In this document: positions 52,809 through 61,293 of the stretch, piece by piece
Numbering within the stretch: position 1 is the stretch's first letter
Layout of the letters: each line of letters opens with the position of its first letter
DNA from: Arthrobacter oryzae
GTDB lineage: Bacteria; Actinomycetota; Actinomycetes; Actinomycetales; Micrococcaceae
Direction: 5' to 3'
NCBI RefSeq assembly: GCF_030718995.1
Contig: NZ_CP132204.1
Location: 558,001 to 622,000, forward strand
DNA: 64,000 bases
Translations under genes and position numbers: made by a program
The notes under the pieces: generated by a model
What the model was told of the DNA's origin: nothing
Seen by the model: only the letters and a program-made list of their open reading frames with translations
Databases searched by the model: none

Positions 52809-55177
52809 GGGCGGACAACCTCGTCAGGCACGGACATTCGCCTTGCTTCGGCGTCCACGCGGTATTTCTCGCCGCTAAGGAGGCATGCGGCTGCGTGCCC
52901 GCCAGCAACCCAGAGAGGAAAGGCGAGCCAGTCGCCGATGTCCAAGAAGACCTCGAACCCCGGGACGAAAGCCGAGTCGAGCCCAAACCAGAAAAATACG
53001 CCAGTGACAAAGCCGATGACGGTGAGGAACTTTGCCCACGTAGGCTTGCCGAAGGCCGCCCTGGCTGCCACGCAAATTGCCACGGCGGCCAGGAGTGCCA
53101 CAACGGGTTGCAGAAAGAATCCGACGGGGACAGATCCTGATCCGGTGGAGAAAAAGTCACTGCCAACTGACTGGGCCGCCTGCACGTTGGAATGGCCCGT
53201 GAGTTCAAGGATTGAGGCTCCCACGAGGTAGGCGATCCAGAAGGGGATGCATAGTCCCAGCATCATGGGGATGGCCCGGAGTTCCTTTCGGGTGATGGCT
53301 TGGCGCCTTGCCACGAACCCCTGCTGCGCCGTGTTGTACGCGGAAAGCGCAGCGTTCCGGCGGGCTCTGTCCTGCGCCTGCTGTTCACGCACGGAGCGGA
53401 GATTAGCTGCCCGCGCGGCGGTCGCTTCGTCTCTTGCGCGCGGCGCGAAGCTCAGGGCAAACACGAAGCGGTTCACTGCCGGAATCGACATGTCGTCCCA
53501 GACTTTCGTGAACCATTCGAGTTCAAGTCCCCCGGTCTCGGCCGCCGCTATTGCCTCGGTTTCCAGCGGTCCGGTCTGGTCGGCTGACAGTACGGCCAAT
53601 AGTGAGAACCGTCGAAGGTACTCCCGCTCCTGCTCCGAAATAGTCAAGCTCTGCGGAAACAAACCAAGCACATCCGAATGCAATTGAACCCAGCGCTCCT
53701 GAAGCAGGATCAGCGCGTCCTGTTGCGGTCCGCAAGCCAGGCGGGAGACTACCCTGCCAGCCAAGAGGTCCTTCACCACCGACGCGGCCTCGGGGGACTC
53801 ATCCAGTGCGAGCCCCGTCAGGCCAGCCGCGGATCCGACGTCGAACCCGCCGAAGACCGTCGGTCCGGAGGGATCAAGGTGGGCCGCAAGGAGTGCGACA
53901 GCAAGTTTTGCCCTGCCCCTCCTGGACGCGTCGGCAATCGGCGCAACATTGCTCCTGCCCGTAGCCTCGACGGCCCACTCCAGGACGGCGGTCATCTCAG
54001 CGCCCGCCCCAATCCGGGTCGCTGCCTCGCGCCACTCGGTGCGGAGGGCAGCCGCGAACGCTTGTGCATCCCGGAACACCGTTTGCCCAAGGGAGACCGG
54101 GCACGGCCGCAAAGGGACAATCGTTGCCGCAGGTGGAGCCGCCAGGGAGACGTCCTCTGCGATGTCCGGCGTCTTTCCGTCGAGCCAGGCCCGGGCTTCA
54201 GCGGCTCCCCATCTCCCCTTCGGATCCCTGGTCAGCAACCCGCGCAGAAGTAGCCGGAGTCGGGCATCCTCAACGTCCTCGAGAGGAACACTGCGTCGCG
54301 CCAGCTCGGACCGAATCGCCGAGTCGGACATCCACCTGCCGTCTTCTAGTTGAAACACATTGCTGCCGCGAATCAGATCCAGGAGCGTCATCCCCAGGCT
54401 CCACCAGTCTGTTTGCGCCGTAATCTGGTCCGAGTCGCCCGGTCCGAGGTAAGCCGCGGTTCCTTTCTGTCCAACGTTCGTTACCCGGGACCGGCCTTCC
54501 AGGGCCACCGTGACCCCGAAGTCCGACAGGACAACGTCCAGCGGCTCCTCCGACCGGATCAGGACGTTGGACGGCTTGAGGTCAGCGTGGACGTAGGGGT
54601 GCATCCGGTCCAGCGCCTCCACGAGCTGGGAGGTGATCGCAACCACCTGGTCCACGGGAAGCCCGGACCCGCGCGTCTCGAGCAGATCCTGCAGGCTCCC
54701 TCCCCTGCAGAACTCCATCAGTTCGAAATGGACGTCGCCTTCGTTGCCGCGCTCGTCCACGCGCACCACGTGCTCGGGATCAAAATGGCGGGCATACTCC
54801 GGGTCATCGAGGGCTACTGCGTAGGTGGGAGTGCGGGAGAAGACTTTGAGCGCCTTCGGCTCCCCGCCGTCAAGTGCCGAGCATTCCCAGACAACCGCCT
54901 CGCCGCCGACCCCGATCCGCCGTACGAGTCGGTATCTTGGAGCCAGTTGCGGCGGCAGTACGAAGGGAAAGTAGGTCTGCGGCCTTTCCGGACCAGGCGG
55001 AACGCCGTTTTCAACGCGCGTACGAGCTTCGCCGGGCGGGTGCTGAACCGCCTGGGGCTCGACGGCGGTGACGCCGCCGCCCGCTCGGGGAGCGGCGGGC
55101 GTCTCCACTCTCGTCGCCGCGCCCCTCTGCCCGGAGATCGCCGGCTGGTCGTCGCCTGGATGGGTGTTGAGCGTCAT
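52805..55177 (-). CDS. Hanks-type Ser/Thr kinase with C-terminal membrane region
   Basis: A 790-residue kinase. The catalytic domain (about 82-345) has a Gly-rich loop GVGGEAVV (89-96), Lys111 in KALKVF, the catalytic loop HADLKPSN at 197-204 with Asp199 (the usual HRD Arg is Ala, a non-RD kinase), and SDFG at 218-221. A helical region of about 300 residues follows, then about four membrane helices near the C-terminus, so the kinase domain is cytoplasmic and membrane-attached. The N-terminal 80 residues are low complexity. Unlike PknB it has no extracellular PASTA domain. Both overlaps (FHA upstream, PP2C downstream) tie it to the operon. Confidence 0.9.
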   Translation of the reverse strand: MTLNTHPGDDQPAISGQRGAATRVETPAAPRAGGGVTAVEPQAVQHPPGEARTRVENGVPPGPERPQTYFPFVLPPQLAPRYRLVRRIGVGGEAVVWECSALDGGEPKALKVFSRTPTYAVALDDPEYARHFDPEHVVRVDERGNEGDVHFELMEFCRGGSLQDLLETRGSGLPVDQVVAITSQLVEALDRMHPYVHADLKPSNVLIRSEEPLDVVLSDFGVTVALEGRSRVTNVGQKGTAAYLGPGDSDQITAQTDWWSLGMTLLDLIRGSNVFQLEDGRWMSDSAIRSELARRSVPLEDVEDARLRLLLRGLLTRDPKGRWGAAEARAWLDGKTPDIAEDVSLAAPPAATIVPLRPCPVSLGQTVFRDAQAFAAALRTEWREAATRIGAGAEMTAVLEWAVEATGRSNVAPIADASRRGRAKLAVALLAAHLDPSGPTVFGGFDVGSAAGLTGLALDESPEAASVVKDLLAGRVVSRLACGPQQDALILLQERWVQLHSDVLGLFPQSLTISEQEREYLRRFSLLAVLSADQTGPLETEAIAAAETGGLELEWFTKVWDDMSIPAVNRFVFALSFAPRARDEATAARAANLRSVREQQAQDRARRNAALSAYNTAQQGFVARRQAITRKELRAIPMMLGLCIPFWIAYLVGASILELTGHSNVQAAQSVGSDFFSTGSGSVPVGFFLQPVVALLAAVAICVAARAAFGKPTWAKFLTVIGFVTGVFFWFGLDSAFVPGFEVFLDIGDWLAFPLWVAGGHAAACLLSGEKYRVDAEARRMSVPDEVVRP

Positions 55178-55698
55178 GTGCTGCCTTCCTTTGCTGGCTG
55201 CCGACGGGCGTCGTCGTCGGCTATCAGAAGAACGGAAATGACGACCTTCGACCCGAGTCGCAGGACATCATCCGGGCCCACATCGTGCAGCGCGTTCGGG
55301 GCGAGGCGCTCATTGTTGACGAAGGTCCCGTTCGTGGAATCCGCGTCGCACACCTGAAGCCGGTCCGCGAGGGCGGACACCGTGCAGTGGAACCTGGAAA
55401 CCGCGTCAAAAGGGGCAAACAATGGGCTCGAGGCCAGATCCGCGGAACGGCCCAGAACCACTGTCTCACCGGCAGGGACGAGGAGCGTTCCTCCGCCCTG
55501 GACACTCAACTGCCAGGCGTTTGCAGAGGGTTGCAGCGGCTGGGGGCTGGCCGCTACGGCGCCGGGTCCTCCCTCGATGTTCGACTCACTATCCGGGTGG
55601 ACTAAATTCGCTGCGTCGTTGGGGCACTGCCAATAGTCCGGCGGCCAAAGCTCCCGGCAGACCGGGCAGACGAGGTCATCCACAGAACCATCTGTCAT
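55174..55698 (-). CDS. FHA-domain protein with N-terminal zinc knuckle
   Basis: A 174-residue protein: an N-terminal Cys knuckle (CPVCRELWPPDYWQCPND, residues about 9-26) and a C-terminal FHA domain (about 70-165) with the phosphopeptide-binding pattern VLGRSADL, SRFHCTV and STNGTFVNNERL. FHA domains bind phosphothreonine, so this is probably the adaptor that reads the kinase's output. The ATG at 55698 forms an ATGA overlap with the radical-SAM gene; a GTG three codons upstream is in-frame. The stop overlaps the kinase start. Confidence 0.88.
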   Translation of the reverse strand: MTDGSVDDLVCPVCRELWPPDYWQCPNDAANLVHPDSESNIEGGPGAVAASPQPLQPSANAWQLSVQGGGTLLVPAGETVVLGRSADLASSPLFAPFDAVSRFHCTVSALADRLQVCDADSTNGTFVNNERLAPNALHDVGPDDVLRLGSKVVISVLLIADDDARRQPAKEGST

Positions 55699-56348
55699 GA
55701 AAACCACGATTTTCGCCCCATGGTCACACCTTTTTGTCTCAATGCTGCGTCCAGAGCCTTAAGATCTCCCTCCAGGGGGATCCCCGTCATCCAAACGGAG
55801 CTACCGTCAACCTGCACCCCGATTTCACGGCGTTGAGCCATGTAGACGGTCGCCAGATCGTCCTCGGAGTAGCGCTCCGCTCCCAGCGCGCTGAAGACAT
55901 TGACGCGCTGATTGGATGAACCCCTGAGCCCCAGATCCGTTGGCGCCTCCTGCTCGAAGGGGTCGCTGATGAGCACGTCCACCAAGGCAGGTATCCACGG
56001 AAGTTCGGCCACTACTTCTTCCAGCGGGCGCCCCGAATAGAGCAGGATGTCCAGCGGGTTTTCCAGGGCTTCTTCCCACAGCCGTAGTTTCTCCACAAGC
56101 TCACGCAGGGCCTCGGGCTGCTCGCTCGGCTCGCCACCGGAAATCGTCACTCCGTCGACGTGGCCACGGAGGTCTCCCAGCCACTGGAGTATTTCCTTGA
56201 CGGCCATCCGGCTCTCCGGCAGCGAGGGCCAGGTGTCGCGGGACATGCAACCCGGGCAGCGCACGGTGCAGCCTTGGAACCAGATCCCCGCCCGGCGGCC
56301 GTATCCCAGCGATGTCACCGGGAAATGGAGTCGGGATATTTCAGGCAT
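55695..56348 (-). CDS. Small radical-SAM enzyme (NrdG/PflA activase-like)
   Basis: A 217-residue radical-SAM protein. The iron-sulfur cysteines are Cys27, Cys31 and Cys34 in WFQGCTVRCPGC (CxxxCxxC), and the SAM-binding GGE is in ISGGEPSEQPEAL. The short length and pattern match activases of glycyl-radical enzymes such as NrdG, but no glycyl-radical protein is nearby. It may modify a partner in this operon. Its ATG lies inside the AAA gene's end (8-nt overlap, ATGCCTGA), and its stop overlaps the FHA gene. The substrate is unknown. Confidence 0.8.
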   Translation of the reverse strand: MPEISRLHFPVTSLGYGRRAGIWFQGCTVRCPGCMSRDTWPSLPESRMAVKEILQWLGDLRGHVDGVTISGGEPSEQPEALRELVEKLRLWEEALENPLDILLYSGRPLEEVVAELPWIPALVDVLISDPFEQEAPTDLGLRGSSNQRVNVFSALGAERYSEDDLATVYMAQRREIGVQVDGSSVWMTGIPLEGDLKALDAALRQKGVTMGRKSWFS

Positions 56349-58176
56349 GCTTGAGCCTCACTTCCCATCCGTCGTCCGTGGGTTCTATGCACGTGACTTC
56401 TGTGTCAGATGTTCCATCCGGTGCGTCAAACAGCGCCCGTGCCAAGGGATTCACGAGCAGGCTCTCCACAACCGACGAGACCCCGCGGCCCCCGTAGTCC
56501 AATCTGTTCCGGGCATGGCACTGCAAATGCTCCACCACAGCGTCGGCGAAGGTGATCCGGATGCCGGTGGAGGCCAAGACCCTCCCTTGGACGTTTTCCA
56601 TGAACAGCGGCACCAACTGGTCTGCCGTCTCATCCGAAATGAAGTTGAACACCACGATGTTGTCGCCCAGTCGGTTCAGGAGCTCGGGTCTTCCGATGAC
56701 GGATGTGAAGTGTTCTTCAACGCCTTTCCTGATGGAAGCTTCCACCTGGTCATAAGGCGCACCCCGGTGCACCACCGGAACGCGGCTGCCCGATTCGTCG
56801 GAGTCGTAGACTCCCAGGTTGGAGGTGAACACCAGCAGTGTTTCGGTGAAATGCACGGTCACCCCGTTGCCGTCCGTCAGCCGCCCGTCCTCCAAAATCT
56901 GCAGGAACTTGTCCAGAATCCTGGGGTGGGCCTTCTCGATCTCATCAAAGAGGACCAGCTGAAAGGGTTGCTGCCTGATCGCGTTGGTAAGTTCGCCGCC
57001 GGCGGTGTGGCCGGTGTAACCCACGGGGGCGCCGATCAGCCTGCTTTCGGCATGCTCGGAGGCAAATTCGCTCATATCGAACCGGGTGAAGGCGTCGCGG
57101 CGTCCGAAGACGAGTTCGGCGAGCGCCTTCGCAAGTTCGGTCTTTCCGACGCCGGTGGGTCCCGCGAAGAACAAGACGCCTTGCGGCCTGGCTGTTTCAC
57201 CGGCCCCCTGCGCCCCCGTGAGGCCCATCGCCGAGCGGATGAGAATGTCTACCGATTTTCGGACGGCGTGTGGTTGTCCCAGGACGCGCTTTCCGAGGTA
57301 CTCCGATCCTTCGCGGATTTTCTGCCGCAGTTCGGCGTCTTGCCACGGGTTATCGGGCACCCCGACACGGTAGGTGCGCACAGCGTCGTCGATCCGGTCG
57401 AACGGGATCCGCCGGTCGATGGCCAGCCTGTTGATCTCCTGCAGGGCCTTGATGTTCAGGCCGGCGGTGGCTGCCGCAAACCGGCGGGCGGCGGCTTCCC
57501 GTTCCGGCTCGGTCGACTCCCTGCCGCCGGCCAGCGACCGGACAAGCAGGGATGCGGCCTGGTATCGCTGAGACTGCGACGGTTGCGGTACGGACACCAC
57601 ACGTACTGCATCCAGCCCAGCGAACCACGGCGGTAGATCATTCTCCTTGTCAACGAGCCAAAAGACGGAGTTATACACAGCGGCAGCATGACTTCCGTTG
57701 AGGAGTTTCGCTACAGCAGTGTCAGCCAGCTTTTCAGCCGTGGACATGACTTCGTGGAAAAGCCCGTCGGTTGCTTCACCGTCCGTCGTCAGACGCGATG
57801 CGTTCGTCACCATCAGTGCGCAGCCGGGAAAGGCGCCAACCACCCTCCGCAGGAGCTGCGGGAGCTGCGCAATGGGCGATGGGCAGGGTTCGACGTCGTT
57901 GGTTACGGATGCCGCGAGGCCCGGTGCCGCTTCGTACATCACCGATAGGCCGTCCACTGAATCGAAGGCGAGGACGCATGAGTATCCGGCCCGGCGGAGG
58001 ACCGCCGTGACGGCCTGGGTGGTGGTGGGCCACGGTGACCGGTGCCCACGGCCGTCCGTCAGATGAACATCGCGAAGGTTCCCCGTCAGGATGTACTGCG
58101 GGTTGGAGGGCAGCACCATGTCGATTTCACGAAGCCATGCTGCCGTCGGGCCGGAGTCGACGTGTGACTCGCTCAC
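56341..58176 (-). CDS. Clp/Hsp100-like AAA+ ATPase with extra N-terminal domain
   Basis: A 611-residue protein. The C-terminal half is an AAA_2 module like the second ring of ClpB/ClpA: Walker A GPTGVGKT (339-346), a loop ending YTGHTAGGELT, Walker B LVLFDE (about 407-412), sensor-1 VFTSNLG, arginine-finger region ELLNRLGDN, and a ClpB small domain ending GGRGVSSVVESLL. Residues 1-290 look like a degenerate AAA-like or regulatory domain without a Walker A (QYILTGNLRDVHL). Hsp100 proteins unfold or remodel proteins. The start is a GTG overlapping the upstream gene (GTGA). Confidence 0.85.
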   Translation of the reverse strand: MSESHVDSGPTAAWLREIDMVLPSNPQYILTGNLRDVHLTDGRGHRSPWPTTTQAVTAVLRRAGYSCVLAFDSVDGLSVMYEAAPGLAASVTNDVEPCPSPIAQLPQLLRRVVGAFPGCALMVTNASRLTTDGEATDGLFHEVMSTAEKLADTAVAKLLNGSHAAAVYNSVFWLVDKENDLPPWFAGLDAVRVVSVPQPSQSQRYQAASLLVRSLAGGRESTEPEREAAARRFAAATAGLNIKALQEINRLAIDRRIPFDRIDDAVRTYRVGVPDNPWQDAELRQKIREGSEYLGKRVLGQPHAVRKSVDILIRSAMGLTGAQGAGETARPQGVLFFAGPTGVGKTELAKALAELVFGRRDAFTRFDMSEFASEHAESRLIGAPVGYTGHTAGGELTNAIRQQPFQLVLFDEIEKAHPRILDKFLQILEDGRLTDGNGVTVHFTETLLVFTSNLGVYDSDESGSRVPVVHRGAPYDQVEASIRKGVEEHFTSVIGRPELLNRLGDNIVVFNFISDETADQLVPLFMENVQGRVLASTGIRITFADAVVEHLQCHARNRLDYGGRGVSSVVESLLVNPLARALFDAPDGTSDTEVTCIEPTDDGWEVRLKHA

Positions 58177-59411
58177 AGGGTTTTCCCGAGGCGTCGCGTG
58201 GATTTCTTGCGTCCGGACGGGGACGAGCCCGCGGTTTCGACGGCCCCTCGTCCAGCGGTTGCCTTCCCCGCGGACACTACCGGGGCGGGGACGATTCCCG
58301 GCGGAACGCTGCGAATGCGCCGCAGGGTCACGCCGGCATCACCCAGAAGCGGTGTCAAGGCCGCAATGGAATCACACAGTTCCACATCGGCAGCCATGTC
58401 AGAAGCCCCGTCCCCGGGTCCCGCGATCCGGACGGAGCGCACGGCTATTTCGCTGCCGTCGACCGCGATCTGAACACCGTGACGTTTGCTGGACGGCGCG
58501 GAGAGCACCGTCCCGCCGGTGACCGTCGGGTCCAGATCCGTAACGGCGTAGCCGAGCGCAGCAAAGCTTTCCTTGACGGCATCCTCAACGAAGGCCCGGG
58601 CACGCTCAGAATCTCTAACCGATTTCAGCTGGTCGACGCGCTGCAGGCAGTCGCCGACGTTTTTTTCTGCATCGGCAACGCTCTCCGCGAGTGAGTGCGA
58701 GTAGCCCGCCTCATCTATTCGCATTACCAGGCTCTGAGCGGCAATGATGCTTGGCGGCAATTCTCCGTCCTCAAGGTGAGCGGTCAGTCCCAAGCTGTTG
58801 TGGGAAACGGCCGCAGCCCGATCATAGAGATCATTGGCTCGACGGACATCGCTGCGAAGCTGCCCCAGTAAGGCTTCATGGCGGAGGGGTTTGGCAGTGA
58901 TCGCTGCATTTGCAAGGACAGCCAGGTCGCCGACCGGCATTTTGAGGTCAGCAAGTACTTCTTCAACTCGGGCGCGCTCGGCGTTGATGTTGTGTCCAGG
59001 GGAAGGTTCGGCAATGACCTCTGCAGGCTTCGCCACCGTAACTTCCTGGGCTTCAGCGCCGACTGAAGACGGCAGCTGGGCGGCCAGTGCCCCCAGCGAG
59101 GCACTCAGCGAACGCCGGCGTTCGAGGGCCAGGGTGTCTTCCAGTTGCTTCGATAGACCTTCCACGCTCTTCCGAACGCTGACAGCCCGGGCCGTGACCA
59201 CGTCGGTGGGGGTCTCTTCCCCTGGCTGCTGGGTCCCGGCACGCAGGCTTGCTGCAACGATGTGCGAATGGCCCAGGTCGTCGCATCTGGTAATCAGGCC
59301 CTGAAGCCGGGAATCAGCCGCCCGAAGATCCGCAAGTGATTCTTCACGCCGGCGAAGACGCTCAAGCACTTCCTGCTGGAGAGCGTAGGAAATGCCCTTA
59401 GGTCCACTCAT
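58173..59411 (-). CDS. Helical/coiled-coil protein, first gene of the kinase operon
   Basis: A 412-residue soluble protein, largely alpha-helical: an N-terminal helix SYALQQEVLERLRRREESLA, repeated Leu/Glu/Arg-rich segments to about residue 280, then a beta-type C-terminal domain (about 290-390) and a basic tail. I recognise no family. The frame is open to 59702, but the ATG at 59411 has GGGGG upstream at the right distance and the sequence before it does not look coding. Its stop overlaps the AAA start. It may be the scaffold or substrate of the AAA and kinase proteins. Confidence 0.72.
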   Translation of the reverse strand: MSGPKGISYALQQEVLERLRRREESLADLRAADSRLQGLITRCDDLGHSHIVAASLRAGTQQPGEETPTDVVTARAVSVRKSVEGLSKQLEDTLALERRRSLSASLGALAAQLPSSVGAEAQEVTVAKPAEVIAEPSPGHNINAERARVEEVLADLKMPVGDLAVLANAAITAKPLRHEALLGQLRSDVRRANDLYDRAAAVSHNSLGLTAHLEDGELPPSIIAAQSLVMRIDEAGYSHSLAESVADAEKNVGDCLQRVDQLKSVRDSERARAFVEDAVKESFAALGYAVTDLDPTVTGGTVLSAPSSKRHGVQIAVDGSEIAVRSVRIAGPGDGASDMAADVELCDSIAALTPLLGDAGVTLRRIRSVPPGIVPAPVVSAGKATAGRGAVETAGSSPSGRKKSTRRLGKTL

Positions 59412-59691
59412 CCGTATCCCCCAATTGCCAAGTAGACGCCCTGCCCCCAGCGGCGCCGCGTCACCACAGATTCGTCGTAGCCCCCGCCGCCCTGACGGCA
59501 AGTAGCCATATCTGATCACAGACACCTTTCCCGGAATAGGCATTTGTAGAAAATTTCCGTTTGTGTCGTGGAGAAAGGCGAACCGAAAGTCGAAACATTG
59601 ACACAGGAAATGCATTGCCAAACGAACCACAGACCCGAATAATCTTGCCTGTGCTACAAACCGGCACGCTGGATCAAATTGGGAGATCTCT
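59412..59691. promoter_or_regulatory. Divergent promoter region for the kinase operon and a small Cys-rich protein
   Basis: A 280-bp spacer, AT-richer than its surroundings. TTGACA near 59608 on the plus strand could be a -35 for the Cys-rich gene. No palindrome or known operator was identified. Confidence 0.4.
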
Positions 59692-59841
59692 ATGACCTGC
59701 AAGAAATGTCAGCGACCGCTCCACGACTGCAGCTCATGCAACGGCGGGAGGAACCGGGGGCTGCTTGGCACTGCCCTGACCTGTTCCAAGTGCAACAGCT
59801 CCGGCTTGCAGTGCGCGACACATGGCGGCGGCTGGAAGTAG
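59692..59841 (+). CDS. Small Cys-rich zinc-binding protein (49 aa)
   Basis: A 49-residue protein with seven cysteines in pairs: CKKC at 3-6, CSSC at 13-16 and CSKC at 31-34, plus Cys41 and one or two His. The spacing recalls the zinc-finger part of DnaJ. GGGAG lies 6 nt before the ATG. It is divergent from the kinase operon and shares its promoter region, so it may be linked in regulation. It is likely a small zinc-stabilised protein. No family recognised. Confidence 0.7.
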   Translation: MTCKKCQRPLHDCSSCNGGRNRGLLGTALTCSKCNSSGLQCATHGGGWK

Positions 59842-60329
59842 CCAGCAAGGAAAACTGATGCTTGACAGCATCATTTGACGAAGATTGTTAAGATAGCTGC
59901 TTTATCCGAACTTTCCAGGAAACTCCCGTCAATTCCTGTCATCGAATTCTTTGTTTAGAACATGCGCCGGAAAGTCAGCGCCTTATTTCAAATTTCTGCG
60001 TGTTGAATTTCTTCCTAGTTTGCACCGTTTAACTAGACCGACCGGAACAGCACTAGGGTTGCCCGGTTGGTGTAGTTAAGGGCTTGAAAGGTTAGACGAA
60101 CACGGCCTCCAAGGCGGGCGTGCTGTTGTCCGGCATCGGGGGTCCGCTCTCGGGCCATTGCCAGTCCCGCCCGGGGCATGCCCGGCCGGGAGGGAGGGCT
60201 GGCAACGGTGGAGATAAGACGGAATTGCCCGGCATGAAATGGGTATGGCGCCTCAGATGTATGAAAAAGCCAGAGCGAAAGGGTCCGACAAGCCTCCCAG
60301 TAGCCGGGTTTTTACCTGCAAATAGGTGG
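59842..60329. other. AT-rich spacer leading into IS remnants
   Basis: About 490 bp with no intact gene. TGATGC-TTGACA-GCATCA at 59866-59883 is a hairpin just past the Cys-rich gene followed by TTTG; it may terminate that gene. The remainder is of mixed GC content and probably includes the degraded end of the IS1182-like element that follows. Confidence 0.5.
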
Positions 60330-61185
60330 TTTGTGAGCCCTCCGGGGCGGGTTGTTTCCGGACTCAATGACGGTGACCTCTTCCCGTCACGGCGGGGCTG
60401 GCCGTCCGTTCCGGCGCCGGTGATCGGGTCGGTGGTGGTGCTGAAGGCGTTACTGGGCCGCTCTGACCGCGAAACGGCCGAGGCGTTGACGTGATGTCCC
60501 TGACGGGCAGGAACTCGTGGCCGCCCACGCGAGCGAGCATGACCACACCCGCACCGGCAAACCGGACATCGACTGGGACAACCAGGAGGCCACGGACGGG
60601 CTGGTTTCGACGCTCGTCACAGACGCGCTGGGGCTGCTGGCTGCGAAACTTAGGCGTCGGCGGCCTTGCCGTCATGGCGCGTCGCCCGCAGGGTCGCCCC
60701 GGACCGGATGTTCTTCACCGTCGACCCAGACACACGGCCGCGCACAAGACCAAGTCCCGCCAGCAACACGGATTCAAGGCACACATCGTGATCGAGCCAG
60801 GTGCCGGGCTAATCACCGCCGCGGAACTGACCAAGGACTCCGGGCCTGAGAACAGCGAGGGCGCCGTCGGTGCCCGGCGCGCACCAAGGATCCCACGATC
60901 ACCGGCACCAGCGTGGACGTCTTGGCAGACTCCGCCTACGGTTCCGGCGAAATGCTCGCCGCTCTCGCCCGCGCCGCGCATACCACGGTGATCAAACCCT
61001 GGGCGCTTCGCCCGGCTGTCGAGGTCGAGTTTACGCTGTATTATTTCACCGCGATGAGGCCGACGGGACCGTGACCTGCCCGAACAACAGCACTAGTACG
61101 ATCACCGCCAAACGGCGGGTCATGTCCTGCACTGTCTGCGCCGGCTGTCCTTCCGGGGCCGGTGCATCGCCTGCGCTATGGAATG
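60330..61185 (+). pseudogene. IS1182-like transposase remnant with internal deletion
   Basis: Frames of one DDE transposase can be followed: a first block LFPSRRGWPSVP and LLGRSDRETAEALT (about 60376-60494), then directly AAHASEHDHTRTGKPDIDWD, then HKTKSRQQHGFKAHIVIEPG, SGPENSEG, then STSVDVLADSAYGSGEML (in another frame), and last CPNNSTSTITAKRRVM near 61076-61122. The family normally has roughly 140 residues between the first and second blocks, which are missing here, and the frame shifts several times. The element is dead. Its ends were not found. Confidence 0.78.
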
Positions 61186-61293
61186 TGGCCGGCGCCCTTG
61201 GACCAATCGCACGTGTTCGGATCCGGCGGTCCGGACAACTGTGCTCGGGTAAGCTTGTTGGCGACGACGGCACTCATCTGAGGGGGAGGACCA

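Noticed and set aside
55695..56348. Anaerobic ribonucleotide reductase activase (nrdG)
   Set aside because: The cysteine motif fits, but no nrdD or other glycyl-radical gene is nearby and the gene is embedded in a kinase operon.
50355..59411. Type VI secretion or Ter/vWA system
   Set aside because: Kinase, phosphatase and FHA genes match the regulatory part of such systems, but there is no sheath, tube, baseplate, vWA or TerD gene in the neighbourhood.
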